Shown one piece after another: positions 31,370 through 40,725 of a DNA stretch of 64,000 bases. The DNA is from Acidobacteriota bacterium. GTDB lineage: Bacteria > Acidobacteriota > Blastocatellia > Pyrinomonadales > Pyrinomonadaceae. Location of the stretch: assembly GCA_019242475.1 (NCBI GenBank), contig JAFAVK010000015.1:51834-115833 (forward strand). The letters are read 5' to 3'. Below the pieces are notes generated by a model. That model was not told the origin of the DNA, did not search any database, and saw nothing but the letters and a program-made list of their open reading frames with translations. The position numbers were made by a program, and so were the translations under genes. The stretch's first letter is position 1. Every line of letters starts with the position of its first letter.

Positions 31370-32596
31370 ATGTCGCCGCCGATGAGCCCGATGTCCATGA
31401 GGATGAGTTGCGCGCCCTTGCAGGCGTGCCCGGCGCGCCTGCTCGTCGCCGACGACGACGCGGCGGTGCGGAGCGTGCTCTCCGAGTTCCTGAGCGCGGA
31501 GTACGAGTGCGAAGCGGTCGGCTCGGCCGAGGAGGCGCTCGAGCTTCTGGGGTCGGGCGAGTTCGGGCTCGTCGTGAGCGACATCGCGATGCCGGGGATG
31601 AGCGGGCTTGAGCTGATCCCGCGCGTGCGCGGGCTCTCGCCCGACACGCTCGTCATCGTGGTGAGCGGCTCGCAGGAGCTCGAGAGCGCCGTCGATGCCC
31701 TGCGCGCCGGCGCCTTCGACTACATCGTCAAGCCCTTCGACCTCGAACACCTTCAGTTCGCCGTCCGGCGCGCGCTCGAACACCAGCGCCTGCTCGCGGA
31801 CAGGCGCGGCTACGAGACCTACCTCGAACGGATGATCGAGCGGCGGACGGAGGAGCTGGACAGCGCCCTGCGCTCCTGCGAGTGCGCCTACCGCGCGACG
31901 CTCAAGGCGCTCGTCGCCGCCCTTGAGACGCGCGACCAGGAGACGCACGGCCACTCGGAGCGCGTCGTCAACTTCAGCCTCCGTTTGGGTCAGGAACTGG
32001 GGCTCGACGCCGAGCAGCTGCGTTCGCTCGAATTCGGCTCGCTGTTGCACGACATCGGCAAGATCGGCGTGCCCGACGCCATCCTCCGCAAGCCCGCGAA
32101 GCTGACCGAGGAGGAGTGGGTCTTAATGCGCGAGCACCCTTCGCACGGGCGGAAGATTCTCGGCGGCATCGAGTTCCTCGCAGGCGCCGCGCGCGTCGTC
32201 GCCGAGCACCACGAGCAGTGGGACGGCTCGGGCTACCCGCTCGGGCTCAAGGGCGAAGAGATAGACCTCTGCGCGCGCATCTTCGCCGTCGCCGACGCCT
32301 TCGACGCGATGGTCAGCGACCGCGTCTACCGCAGGGGCCGCAGCTACGAGGCCGCGCTCGCCGAGCTGGAGACCTGCGCGGGCGTCCAGTTCGACCCGCG
32401 CGTCGTCGAAGCCTTCCGCCGTGTCCCGCGCCAGGAGTGGGAGCGCCTGCGACGCTCCCGGCCCGCCGCAGCGGATTCCGACGGCGGCACCCCGCGCGCA
32501 CACGCCGCCGCAGCCGCGTCGGCCGCAGCCGCACCCGCGCGCCGCCGCGCACCCCGCGGCGGTTTCGGCAACCGGACGCGCATTAGACATTTCTAG
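31370..32596 (+). CDS. HD-GYP domain response regulator (putative c-di-GMP phosphodiesterase)
   Basis: The 408 residues have an N-terminal REC (VADDDAAV, phosphoacceptor Asp in VVSDIAMPGMSG, KPF), a short coiled coil (about 140-170), and an HD-GYP domain with HGHSERV, LLHDIGKIGVPDAIL and VAEHHEQWDGSGYPLGLKGEEI. All metal-binding and GYP residues are present, so it should hydrolyse c-di-GMP when active. The C-terminal 45 residues are Ala/Arg-rich and low complexity. A single-domain receiver follows 137 nt downstream. Confidence 0.94.
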   Translation: MSPPMSPMSMRMSCAPLQACPARLLVADDDAAVRSVLSEFLSAEYECEAVGSAEEALELLGSGEFGLVVSDIAMPGMSGLELIPRVRGLSPDTLVIVVSGSQELESAVDALRAGAFDYIVKPFDLEHLQFAVRRALEHQRLLADRRGYETYLERMIERRTEELDSALRSCECAYRATLKALVAALETRDQETHGHSERVVNFSLRLGQELGLDAEQLRSLEFGSLLHDIGKIGVPDAILRKPAKLTEEEWVLMREHPSHGRKILGGIEFLAGAARVVAEHHEQWDGSGYPLGLKGEEIDLCARIFAVADAFDAMVSDRVYRRGRSYEAALAELETCAGVQFDPRVVEAFRRVPRQEWERLRRSRPAAADSDGGTPRAHAAAAASAAAAPARRRAPRGGFGNRTRIRHF

Positions 32597-32733
32597 CCCT
32601 TGACCGGCCGGGGCGGCGCGCGTCAATCCCGGGCACCGCTGAGACTGTTCGGCGGCGCTGTCCACGGCCGGTCGGGTTGGTTTATGATTGTGCGCGAACG
32701 GACGGCCGGGGGTTTTCGGGCGCGGGAGGCTCT

Positions 32734-33138
32734 ATGACGCAGGGTGAGACGGCGGGCGGCAACGGCCCGGTGGTGATGCTGGTCGAGGACTTCCAGGACA
32801 CGCGCGAGATCATGCGGCGGATGCTTGAGACGCACGGGTGCCGCGTGGTCGAGGCGTCGAACGGGCAGGAGGCCATCGAGCTTTCGCAGCGCGGCGGGCT
32901 CGACCTCGTCCTGATGGACTTGAACATGCCCGTGCTCGACGGCTTCAACGCCACGCTGCGCATCCGCGAGTACGAGCGGACGCGCGACGTGCCGGTCGTC
33001 GCCGTCACCGCCTACGACTCGGCCGAGTCGCGCGCCGCGGCCGGCGCCGTCGGCTGCTGCGACTACGTCGTCAAGCCGCTCGACCTCGACCACCTCTCCA
33101 CGCTCCTCAAACGGCTTCTCCCGCAACGCGCCGCCTGA
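32734..33138 (+). CDS. Single-domain response regulator
   Basis: The 134 residues consist of one REC domain: MLVEDFQDTREIMRRMLE at the N-terminus (note Glu-Asp for the acidic pair), phosphoacceptor Asp in LVLMDLNMPVLDGF, Thr in VVAVTAYDS, and Lys in DYVVKPLDLDHL. No output domain. GGGAGG lies 4 nt before ATG 32734; the open frame upstream lacks a ribosome site. Probably a CheY-like signalling intermediate working with a kinase elsewhere or with the HD-GYP protein just upstream. Confidence 0.9.
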   Translation: MTQGETAGGNGPVVMLVEDFQDTREIMRRMLETHGCRVVEASNGQEAIELSQRGGLDLVLMDLNMPVLDGFNATLRIREYERTRDVPVVAVTAYDSAESRAAAGAVGCCDYVVKPLDLDHLSTLLKRLLPQRAA

Positions 33139-33141
33139 GTC

Positions 33142-33208
33142 AAAGGGAAAAGGGGAAGGGGTAAGGGATGACACGATGTCATCCCTTACCCCTTCCCCTT
33201 TTCCCTTT
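33142..33208. repeat. Heptamer hairpin element, AAGGGGA/T family, perfect 32-bp stem
   Basis: 33142-33173 is perfectly complementary to 33177-33208 with a 3-nt loop. Units are AAAGGGA, AAAGGGG and AAGGGGT. It starts 3 nt after the receiver stop and ends 10 nt before the stop of the converging LEA-like gene. Confidence 0.95.
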
Positions 33209-33218
33209 ACCCTTCCCT

Positions 33219-33806
33219 TCAGAAGGGCAGGATGTCGCCGAGGACGCGTCCGCCGCCGCCGCGGCTGGCGCGGATGATCGAGGCCGCGTCAACGAGCGAG
33301 CGCAACGGCACCTCGCCCGCGAAGCTCTGGTCGAAGCGCTTCGCGGTGACAAAGAGCGGGACGGTGAAAGCGCTGTCCAGCTCGTAGTCGATGCGCCCCT
33401 GGTTGCGGAACGCCTGCCAGACGACGTTCGGGATCGAGCGCAGGTGAACGGTCAGCGGCAGGTTGACGCGCGAGCCCTTGCGCCCGCCGATCTTCAGGTC
33501 GCCGTAGTACGTGCCCTCGATGGCGTCCTGCCCGGCGAGCCGCAGGCTGTAGTCGAAGTCCTTCAGCGTGACGGGGACGAGGCCGTTCGAGACGTCGAGC
33601 CCGAGGCTGAGGCGCGCCGTCTGCTCGCGGAAGTCGATTGACTCAAGGGTCAGCTCGCCGACCTTGATGTTGACCAGCCTGCCGCCCACGCGCCCCGCCG
33701 TCGAGCGCCCCTGCGCCTGCGCGCCCGCCGCCAGCGCCAGCACGAACAGCGCGGCCGCGAGCGCCCTGCCCGCCGGCCCGAACTTCAAGATAGCACCCTT
33801 CAACAT
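33219..33806 (-). CDS. LEA type 2 / WHy-domain-like exported protein
   Basis: The 195 residues begin with a signal peptide (LAAALFVLALAAGAQAQ). The mature part looks like a LEA-2/WHy beta-sandwich: VNIKVGELTLESIDFREQTARLSLGLDVSNGLVPVTLKDFDYSLRLAG, then GSRVNLPLTVHLRSI. WHy/LEA-2 proteins are linked to stress tolerance and sometimes sit in the periplasm; the exact role here is unknown. GGAGG lies 9 nt upstream of the ATG. Confidence 0.75.
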   Translation of the reverse strand: MLKGAILKFGPAGRALAAALFVLALAAGAQAQGRSTAGRVGGRLVNIKVGELTLESIDFREQTARLSLGLDVSNGLVPVTLKDFDYSLRLAGQDAIEGTYYGDLKIGGRKGSRVNLPLTVHLRSIPNVVWQAFRNQGRIDYELDSAFTVPLFVTAKRFDQSFAGEVPLRSLVDAASIIRASRGGGGRVLGDILPF

Positions 33807-33997
33807 CCTCTAAAACCTCCGCCCGTTTTGAGCTCTGGGACGCGCCGGAGCGGCGCCGTCGGGTAGATTCGTCTTAACAACCGCCGTGCCAGGACGGCGG
33901 CGCTCGTTGGACTGAAAACAAAGGTTTTCGCCGGGCTTCAGGGGCGGACTTTACACCAAAGGGGAACACCCTGAAGGGTATCGTGTGCGCCGCCTCG

Positions 33998-34216
33998 TCA
34001 TTCCGTCGGCGCGGTGCCGGTGCCGCCGGTGTTGCCGAAGTTGCCGCCGGCGCCGGCGTGGGTGGAGGTCGCGCCGGAGATGTCGCCGGTCTCGCGGACG
34101 CCGGTGTCTCCGTCCTTCTCGGGCACATCCCCTTCGGCCAGGCCGCCGGGGCCGGCCTTGTCTGTGCCGCCGGTGATGCCCGGCGCGTTTTCGTCCCGCA
34201 CACTTTCGTCAGTCAT
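33998..34216 (-). CDS. Small Gly/Thr/Asp-rich hypothetical protein
   Basis: The 72 residues start MTDESVRDENAPGITGG and end GNFGNTGGTGTAPTE. The composition is almost free of bulky hydrophobics and rich in Gly, Thr, Asp and Glu, suggesting an intrinsically disordered, soluble acidic protein. A GGAGGAG ribosome-binding sequence lies about 10 nt upstream. It is divergent from the M1 aminopeptidase. No signal peptide and no family recognised. The clean short frame with a ribosome site, inside a longer shadow frame, is why I think it is real. Confidence 0.55.
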   Translation of the reverse strand: MTDESVRDENAPGITGGTDKAGPGGLAEGDVPEKDGDTGVRETGDISGATSTHAGAGGNFGNTGGTGTAPTE

Positions 34217-34351
34217 CTCGTCCAGACTCCTCCCTTCGAACCGGCGCTTGCCACGCCGCAACTCACGGGCGAGAATAAAACACCCCCGCGCCTTTTTTAC
34301 AATGCACCCGACGAACGCGAGCGAGAACGTTTCAAAGGAGCCACAGACGCC

Positions 34352-37135
34352 GTGCGCCCTCTTCTTAAACTCTTCCTCCTCGGCCTGTCCTTCATGACGC
34401 TGACGAACTTCGAAGCCGGGGCACAGACGCCCGGCCCCGGCGTCCCGCGCGAGCTGGCGCGCTGGCGCGCCGAGCACTACCGCGACGTGCGCTACAACCT
34501 CGACCTCATGCTCCGGGAACACGCCGACAGACTCGAAGGGCGTTTGCAAGTCACGGTCACGCTCGACGCGGCGGCGGGCGACCTCGTGCTCGACTGGCGC
34601 TCGATGAAGAAGGACGAGGACGTCAGCTCTCACGTCTCGGGCATCAAGGCGAACGGGCGCGCGGTGACCGACGCGCGTTTCGAGAACGAGCACCTCGTCA
34701 TCCCGAGAACGAATTTGAAAGTCGGCGTGAACGAAGTCGAGCTGAGCTTCGAGTCGCCAATCAGCAGCGCGGGCAGCGCCGTCACGCGCTACCTCGACCG
34801 CGAGGACAACTCCGAGTACGTCTACACGCTCTTCGTCCCCTCGGACGCGAGCACCATGTTCCCCTGCTTCGACCAGCCCGACCTCAAGGCGCGCTTCACG
34901 CTCCGCGTCACCGCGCCCGAGAAGTGGCGGGTCGTCTCGAACACCGAGGGCACAGTCCTGCGCGAGTTCGACGAGACGCCCGGCGGCCTCCCGCAGTCGC
35001 CGCCCGCCGGGATGCTGTGGAACGCGTTCCCCGAGACCGAGCCGCTCAGCACCTACCAGTTCGCCTTCGCCGCCGGGCCGTTTGAGATGCTGGAGGCGCA
35101 GCGCAAGGTCTCGATGCACAGGTACCCGCTCGACCCGAAGACGGGCCGACCGTCTCACATCCACGGGCCGGACATTCCCACGCCGGCGAACGACACGCCG
35201 CGCATCCGCCTCTTCGTGCGCAGGTCGCAGAAGGCGCGCGCCGAGAAGGAGCTCGAAGAGGTCGTCCGCATCAACCGCGAGGGCGTGACGTTCTTCGAAG
35301 AGTACTTCGCGCACAAGTTCCCCTTCCCGAAGTACGACGTGATCCTCATCCCCGAGTTCGCCTACGGCGGGATGGAGCACGCGGGCGCGACCTTCCTGCG
35401 CGAGGACGGCGTGCTCTTCCCCTCCGACCCGACCGCCGCCGACATCGCCGCGCGCGCCGAGACGATGCTGCACGAGGCCGCGCACCAGTGGTTCGGCGAC
35501 CTCGTCACCATGCGCTGGTTCGACGACCTCTGGCTCAAGGAGGGCTTCGCCACCTTCATGGCCTACAAGGCGTTCGAGCGCGTGATGCCGCAGCTCGACG
35601 CGTGGAAGGTCTTCCACCTGCGCACCAAGCCGCTCGCGTATTTGACCGACGTGACGAAGGGCACGACGCCCATCTGGCAGGAGATCGCGAACCTCTCGGC
35701 GGCCAAATCCGCCTACGGCAACATCGTCTACCGCAAGGCGCCCTCGATGCTCAGGCAGGCGGAGTTCTACCTCGGCGAGCGCGAGTTCCGCGACGCCGTC
35801 CGCCTCTTCGTCAAGGAGCACGCCTACGCGAACGCCACCTGGGAGGATTTGGTCGGCGCCTTCGAGCGCACTTCCGGAAAGAAGCTCGACGCCTGGGCCG
35901 CCGCGTGGGTCAAGCGGCGCGGCATGCCGGACGTGCGCGTGCGTTGGACTGCGAACCGGCGGGGACTCATTGACAGTTTCAACGTCGTGCAGAACGACGT
36001 ACTCGGGGAGGGCGGCGCGTGGCCGATGCGCCTCAACATCGTCCTGGCCTACCTCCCCCGAGGTCGAGCCATGAATCTTTACGACGACGAGCACACGGTC
36101 ATTCTCGAAGGGGCGAAAGAGACGCAGGTGCGCAGCGTGCTCGGCCGGAGGCGGCCCGACTTTGTCTTCGTCAACTTCCGCGACTACGGCTACGGCCGCT
36201 TCCTGCTCGATGAAGTAAGCCGCGCGTACGTCATCAAGAACATGGGCGCAATCAACGACGACTTCCTGCGCGCGCTCCTCTGGGGCTCGCTCTGGGAGTC
36301 TGTGCGCGAGGCCGAGCTGGCGCCCGCCGACTTCGTCGAGCTGGCCGTCGCCAACGCCGCGCGCGAGTCGGACGACGTGATGCTCGCCTTCATCCTCGCG
36401 CGCGTGCAGACGGCCTTCACGCGCTACCTCTCCGACGCGCAGCAGCGCGCGCTCGCGCCGCGCCTCGAAGGGCTCCTGCGCGAGCGGATGCTGAAGGCCG
36501 CGACGCCGGGGCAGCGCATCACGTACTTCCGCACCTACCGCGAGGTCGCCACGAGCCCCGCGGCGCTCGACGACCTCAAAGACATCCTCGCCGGCAAGCT
36601 TCAGGTGCCCGGGATGACGCTGCGCTCGCGCGACCGCTTCGACCTCATCCGCGCGCTGGTGGCCGCGGGCGACGCGCGCGCGCCCGAGCTGCTGAAGAAG
36701 GAGAGCGAAGCCGACCGGACGGACGACGCGCGCCGCTACGCCTACGCCGCGGGCGCGGCCGCCCCGGACGCCTCGGCGAAGAAGAGATACTTCGCCCAGT
36801 TCGTCGGCGACAAAGAGCTGGCCGAGAGCTGGATCGAGGCGGGCTTCGGCCCCTTCAACGCGCCGCGGCAGTCGGCGCTCACGCTCCCCTACCTCGAGCC
36901 CGCGCTCGCGGAACTCCCGACGCTCAAGCGCACGCGCAAAATCTTCTTCGTCAACGGCTGGCTCGCGGCCTTCATCGGCGGCCAATGCGACGCGCGCGCC
37001 GCCGACACCGTGCGCGACTTCCTCGCGCGCCACGACTCGCTCGACCGCGACCTGCGCCTCAAAGTGCTCGAAGCGGCCGACGGCCTCGAACGCTGCGTCC
37101 GCGTCCGCGCGAAGTTTACCGGCGCCGCGCCGTGA
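34352..37135 (+). CDS. Secreted M1-family zinc aminopeptidase
   Basis: The 927 residues carry a signal peptide (VRPLLKLFLLGLSFMTL, cleaved near AGAQT). The N-terminal beta domain is followed by the catalytic domain with the exopeptidase motif YGGMEHAG (GAMEN equivalent) and the zinc site HEAAHQWFGD with the distal Glu in LWLKEGFATFMAY. The C-terminal half is an ERAP1-like helical domain. GTG 34352 is chosen because AAAGGAG lies 11 nt upstream and it gives a complete signal peptide; the frame extends further upstream over the divergent small gene. It likely trims N-terminal residues of extracellular peptides, perhaps with the two secreted subtilisins. Confidence 0.93.
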   Translation: MRPLLKLFLLGLSFMTLTNFEAGAQTPGPGVPRELARWRAEHYRDVRYNLDLMLREHADRLEGRLQVTVTLDAAAGDLVLDWRSMKKDEDVSSHVSGIKANGRAVTDARFENEHLVIPRTNLKVGVNEVELSFESPISSAGSAVTRYLDREDNSEYVYTLFVPSDASTMFPCFDQPDLKARFTLRVTAPEKWRVVSNTEGTVLREFDETPGGLPQSPPAGMLWNAFPETEPLSTYQFAFAAGPFEMLEAQRKVSMHRYPLDPKTGRPSHIHGPDIPTPANDTPRIRLFVRRSQKARAEKELEEVVRINREGVTFFEEYFAHKFPFPKYDVILIPEFAYGGMEHAGATFLREDGVLFPSDPTAADIAARAETMLHEAAHQWFGDLVTMRWFDDLWLKEGFATFMAYKAFERVMPQLDAWKVFHLRTKPLAYLTDVTKGTTPIWQEIANLSAAKSAYGNIVYRKAPSMLRQAEFYLGEREFRDAVRLFVKEHAYANATWEDLVGAFERTSGKKLDAWAAAWVKRRGMPDVRVRWTANRRGLIDSFNVVQNDVLGEGGAWPMRLNIVLAYLPRGRAMNLYDDEHTVILEGAKETQVRSVLGRRRPDFVFVNFRDYGYGRFLLDEVSRAYVIKNMGAINDDFLRALLWGSLWESVREAELAPADFVELAVANAARESDDVMLAFILARVQTAFTRYLSDAQQRALAPRLEGLLRERMLKAATPGQRITYFRTYREVATSPAALDDLKDILAGKLQVPGMTLRSRDRFDLIRALVAAGDARAPELLKKESEADRTDDARRYAYAAGAAAPDASAKKRYFAQFVGDKELAESWIEAGFGPFNAPRQSALTLPYLEPALAELPTLKRTRKIFFVNGWLAAFIGGQCDARAADTVRDFLARHDSLDRDLRLKVLEAADGLERCVRVRAKFTGAAP

Positions 37136-37202
37136 TAGAATCGACGCCAGAAACAATCCACCAGACAGCGGGTGCCGCCACGTCCGCGGGGAGTTTAAAG
37201 AG

Positions 37203-37787
37203 ATGGCAACGGAAGTCTTAGAGCAGGCGACCGAAGAACGCCTCATCCGACGCCGAGCGTCCGCTGAAGAGTTCTGGGCGCTCCCCGAGTCCGTTCTTCC
37301 CACCGAGTACATCGACGGGGAGATCATCATGGCACCAGCGCCCACCATCGGACATCAGTCCGCGTCACGGAACATCTTTCGCAGCCTCGACAGGTTCGTG
37401 CCGGCTTCGGCCGCCGACCAACTTTTCTACTCGCCGCTTGACGTGATTCTGCCGAGCGGCGACGTGGTTCAGCCCGACATCTTATTTCTAACCAAAAAGG
37501 ACGTGCGGCAGGCGAACAAGCAGGGCCGCGTACGCTGCGCGCCGCTGTTTGTAGTCGAAATTCTTTCGCCCGGCTCAGTCTCGCACGACACGATCAGAAA
37601 GCGTGACCTGTACGAGAGGAACGGTGTGCGCGAATACTGGATAGTTGACCTTAAAAAGCGAACCGTCACGCAGCTCGTGTTGCGTAAGAAGCATTACGCG
37701 ATGACGGAGCTGCGCGAGTCGGATGTCGTCAAGGGCGCGGTGCTCGCGGGCTTTGAGATGACGGTGGGCCAGTTGCTCGGCGGCTGA
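37203..37787 (+). CDS. Uma2-family (DUF820) restriction-endonuclease-fold protein
   Basis: The 194 residues match the Uma2/DUF820 pattern: ASAEEFWALPE at the start, VQPDILFL (Asp), FVVEILSPGSVSHD (Glu) and RDLYERNGVREYWIVDLKKRTV (Lys/Asp). This is the PD-(D/E)XK-like fold with acidic residues in place. Uma2 genes are expanded in cyanobacteria and other environmental bacteria with no settled function. AT content appears higher than the flanking genes, which fits horizontal spread. Confidence 0.9.
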   Translation: MATEVLEQATEERLIRRRASAEEFWALPESVLPTEYIDGEIIMAPAPTIGHQSASRNIFRSLDRFVPASAADQLFYSPLDVILPSGDVVQPDILFLTKKDVRQANKQGRVRCAPLFVVEILSPGSVSHDTIRKRDLYERNGVREYWIVDLKKRTVTQLVLRKKHYAMTELRESDVVKGAVLAGFEMTVGQLLGG

Positions 37788-37810
37788 ATGTCAAGGGGGT
37801 CGGCGGGGAG

Positions 37811-38560
37811 ATGCTGAAGGACGGGCGGCTGCGGGTCGTCACCTACAACGTGCACAAGTGCGTCGGGCTCGACCGGCGCGAGCGGCCCGCGCGCATCGCG
37901 GCGGTGCTGCGCGAGCTGGACGCCGACCTCATCGCCTTGCAGGAGGTGGTGAGCGTCGAGTCGGACTCCTCGCGCGAGGCGCACCAGGCGCGCTTCATCG
38001 CCGAGGAGCTGGGCTGCCGGTTCCACCTCGGCGAGAACCGCAAGCACCGCGGCGGCGCCTACGGCAACGTCGTCCTGACGCGCCTGCCCGTCACCCACTG
38101 CCACAACTACGACATCACGTGGAAACACCAGGAGCCGCGCGGCGCCCTGCGCGTGGACGTGCAGCTCGACGAGCCGGGCGCCGGGGTCGTCCACCTCTTC
38201 AACATCCACCTCGGCACGGCCTTCGTCGAGCGCCGCCACCAGGGGCGCAAGCTGTGCAGCGAGTCTGTCCTGCGCGACCCGAAGTTGACGGGGCCGCGCG
38301 TCGCGGTCGGCGACTTCAACGAGTGGACGCACGGGCTCGCCTCGCGCCTGCTCTCGCAGGAGCTGCGCAGCGCCGACCTGCGCCAGCACCTCCGCACGCG
38401 CCGCACATACCCCGGCGCGCTCCCCTTCCTCCACCTCGACCACGTCTACTACGACCACTCGCTCGAACTCGAACGGCTCACACTCCACCGCAGCCGCCTC
38501 TCGCTCGTCGCCTCCGACCACCTCCCGCTCGTCGCGGATTTCAAGCTCAGTGGGCAGTAG
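37811..38560 (+). CDS. Endonuclease/exonuclease/phosphatase family protein
   Basis: The 249 residues have EEP fold motifs: VVTYNVHKCVGLDRR at the N-terminus, LIALQEVV (metal-binding Glu), LFNIHLG, VAVGDFNEW (catalytic Asp-Asn), and C-terminal VASDHLPLVADF (Asp-His). Such proteins cut DNA, RNA or phospholipid/inositol phosphates; the target cannot be assigned. No signal peptide. The protein ends SGQ, where Gln-stop is CAGTAG of a heptamer hairpin element. Confidence 0.9.
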   Translation: MLKDGRLRVVTYNVHKCVGLDRRERPARIAAVLRELDADLIALQEVVSVESDSSREAHQARFIAEELGCRFHLGENRKHRGGAYGNVVLTRLPVTHCHNYDITWKHQEPRGALRVDVQLDEPGAGVVHLFNIHLGTAFVERRHQGRKLCSESVLRDPKLTGPRVAVGDFNEWTHGLASRLLSQELRSADLRQHLRTRRTYPGALPFLHLDHVYYDHSLELERLTLHRSRLSLVASDHLPLVADFKLSGQ

Positions 38561-38712
38561 GCAGATGGCAGTTGGCAGTTAGGAAAAAGGCGAAGCGTCC
38601 GAAAGGAACGTGGGCGGCGAGATTAACGACTCGCCGCCCATGTTCGTTGAGACCCGTTCCTTAAAAGTCCCCTTGCCTTCAACTGCCTACTGCCATCTGC
38701 CTACTGCCTACT
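38549..38712. repeat. Heptamer hairpin element, AGTAGGC family, containing two stop codons
   Basis: Arms 38549-38580 and 38681-38712 match at 30 of 32 positions. The EEP stop (38558-38560) is in the left arm and the converging DUF3857 stop (38711-38713) is in the right arm. The loop holds a second perfect 11-bp hairpin (38611-38621 with 38630-38640). Confidence 0.93.
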
Positions 38713-40711
38713 ATTTCCTTGCAAGCACGACGGGCGCCTCCTCGCTGGCGCGGACGCGGCCGAAGAAGGCGCGCACCTCGGCGTACTTCTCGGCGGGGAT
38801 GGTCGCGGCGCGCTGGACGAGCTTGCGCGTGTAGAGGAGCTGGCCGTCCTTGACCTCGTAGCTGGCCGTGTAGGAGCCGAAGTCGGAATCGACCTTGACC
38901 GGGTCGGGCAGCTCGTCCACGTCGAAGCCCGCGGGCAGCTTGAAGCGCGCCGTCTCGTTGAAGGACTGGCTTTCGAGCACGACCGGGTTCTTGCGCGTCG
39001 GCGGCGCGAGCCAGCCCGTCCCCGTCCGCCCGATGACCGCCGGCTTGAAGACGAGCAGGCGATCCTGCATCGACTGGCCGTAGGCGGCGGCCGTGAACTC
39101 CACGTCGAGGGCGAAGCGCCCCTCGGCGCGGCTGTCGGCCGGCTCGATCTTGGTGAACTTCGCGCCGGTGGCGCCCGCGCCGGCCCACATCTCGACCGCC
39201 TTCTGGTAGTCGCTGCTCGTCAGCCCCTTGAAGACGGCGCGCCCGAAGGCGGCCGACTGCCCCACGGCGCGCTGGCGCACGACCGCCGAGATCGAGCCGT
39301 CGGGCGCGAGCGTCACGTCGGCCGTGCGCTCGACGGTGTTGGCCTCGGGCGGCATGGAGGGCATGCGCAGGAGCTGGCCGTCGCCCCCCGCGGCGACGAG
39401 CGCCCAGCTCCCCTGCTCGTGGTCGGGCAGGTCGCCGACCGGCGTGTACGGGTCGGTCGGGTCGAAGATGAGCAGGCGGCCCAAAGTGGGGTGCGTGACG
39501 ACCGAGGGCGCCTGCGTCTCGTCCGAGATTTTGACGGCGATGATGCAGTGGTTGAACTGGTCGGGCGAGGGCCACTCCTCGCGCACGTAGGTGCGGTCGC
39601 CCGAGTAGATGGCGACGGGGTAGGCCGTGATCTTCAGGGCGCGCAGCATGGCGCGCATCAGGTTGGCCTTGTCCTTGCAGTCGCCGTAGTTCTTGGCAAA
39701 GACCTGCGCGGCCGCGTGCGGGCGGATGCCGCCGCCGCGGCTGAGGCCCATCTGAATCGAGATGTAGTTGACGGCCTGCGCGTAGCGGCCGACGGCCGCG
39801 ATCTTCTCAAGCTCGGTCTTGCAGTCGGCGGTCAGCTCGCGCGCCTTGAGGGCGATGGCGTCGTCGGGCTCGGCCTGCGGGTCGTGGAGGGTCGAGAGCC
39901 AGCGCGAGACCTCCTGCCAGCTCCCGAAGCTCGGGTTCATCGCGCCGCGCGCGGCGTCGGGCGCGACGAAGCCGACGGCGAGGCGGGGCGCGAGGCTCGA
40001 CATCGTCGGGCTGTTCGGCTCCTGCTCGATGGGCGGCAGGTCGCGCAGCTCCCACGTGTAGGTCGTCCCCGAGACGGCCGGCTCCAGCTTCGCGTGGTTG
40101 AAGACGACGCCCGAGGCGCGCCAGCCCGCGGGGAGCGTCACCGTGTAGCGCGCGAGGAGCGACGGCAGGTCGTCCTGGAAGCTCCACCCGTCCTGCGAGA
40201 AGACGGTGCGCTCCTCCGTCACCGACTGGTAGCCGAAGACCGTGCCCGGCGCCTCGGCCTCGTCGCGCGCCGAGATGACGCGCAGGCGCGCCTCGTCGTA
40301 CACGTCGTTCGGCTTGAGCGCCATGTCCAGGGTCTCGTCCTTGCCGTACCTCTTGACCTCGCCGGACGGGCGGATGAGCCACGCCTTCAGCTCGCGCACC
40401 TTGCCGCCGTCGGTCAGGTAGAGGGCGTGCGCGGACGCCTCGTCGCGCCCCTCGCGGGCGAGGACGCGGACGGCGTAGTTGGTCGTGGTCACGACGCGAC
40501 CGTCCTCCTCGACCCCGACGCTGCGCTCGTTGTAGAGGACGACGGCGTTGACGCGCTTGTCGTAGGCGGGGGCCGTGGCGGCCGCCGCGGCCTTCAGCCA
40601 AGCGGGCACGTCTTCGCTTGCGGCCGCGGCCGTGCGCGGCGCGGGGGCCGCGGCCGCGAGCAGCGCCGCGGAGCAGAGCGCGAGGGCGAAGAGGTTGATT
40701 CGTCGGAGCAT
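38711..40711 (-). CDS. DUF3857 / transglutaminase-like exported protein (catalytic residues present)
   Basis: The 666 residues have a signal peptide (INLFALALCSAALLAAAAP), an N-terminal DUF3857 beta domain (about 50-270), a transglutaminase-like core with Cys in NYGDCKDKANLMRAML, His in QFNHCIIAVK and Asp in LLIFDPTDPYTPVGDL, and a C-terminal beta domain. The triad suggests cysteine-protease or amidase-type chemistry in the periplasm. AGGAA lies about 8 nt before ATG 40711. It forms a tandem pair with the upstream paralogue, 14 nt apart. Confidence 0.88.
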   Translation of the reverse strand: MLRRINLFALALCSAALLAAAAPAPRTAAAASEDVPAWLKAAAAATAPAYDKRVNAVVLYNERSVGVEEDGRVVTTTNYAVRVLAREGRDEASAHALYLTDGGKVRELKAWLIRPSGEVKRYGKDETLDMALKPNDVYDEARLRVISARDEAEAPGTVFGYQSVTEERTVFSQDGWSFQDDLPSLLARYTVTLPAGWRASGVVFNHAKLEPAVSGTTYTWELRDLPPIEQEPNSPTMSSLAPRLAVGFVAPDAARGAMNPSFGSWQEVSRWLSTLHDPQAEPDDAIALKARELTADCKTELEKIAAVGRYAQAVNYISIQMGLSRGGGIRPHAAAQVFAKNYGDCKDKANLMRAMLRALKITAYPVAIYSGDRTYVREEWPSPDQFNHCIIAVKISDETQAPSVVTHPTLGRLLIFDPTDPYTPVGDLPDHEQGSWALVAAGGDGQLLRMPSMPPEANTVERTADVTLAPDGSISAVVRQRAVGQSAAFGRAVFKGLTSSDYQKAVEMWAGAGATGAKFTKIEPADSRAEGRFALDVEFTAAAYGQSMQDRLLVFKPAVIGRTGTGWLAPPTRKNPVVLESQSFNETARFKLPAGFDVDELPDPVKVDSDFGSYTASYEVKDGQLLYTRKLVQRAATIPAEKYAEVRAFFGRVRASEEAPVVLARK

Positions 40712-40725
40712 CTTTCTATTTCCTT

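Noticed and set aside
34217..37348. A 1116-codon minus frame opposite the M1 aminopeptidase
   Set aside because: Shadow of a GC-rich gene; only its last 72 codons (33998-34216) have an independent start and ribosome site and were kept.
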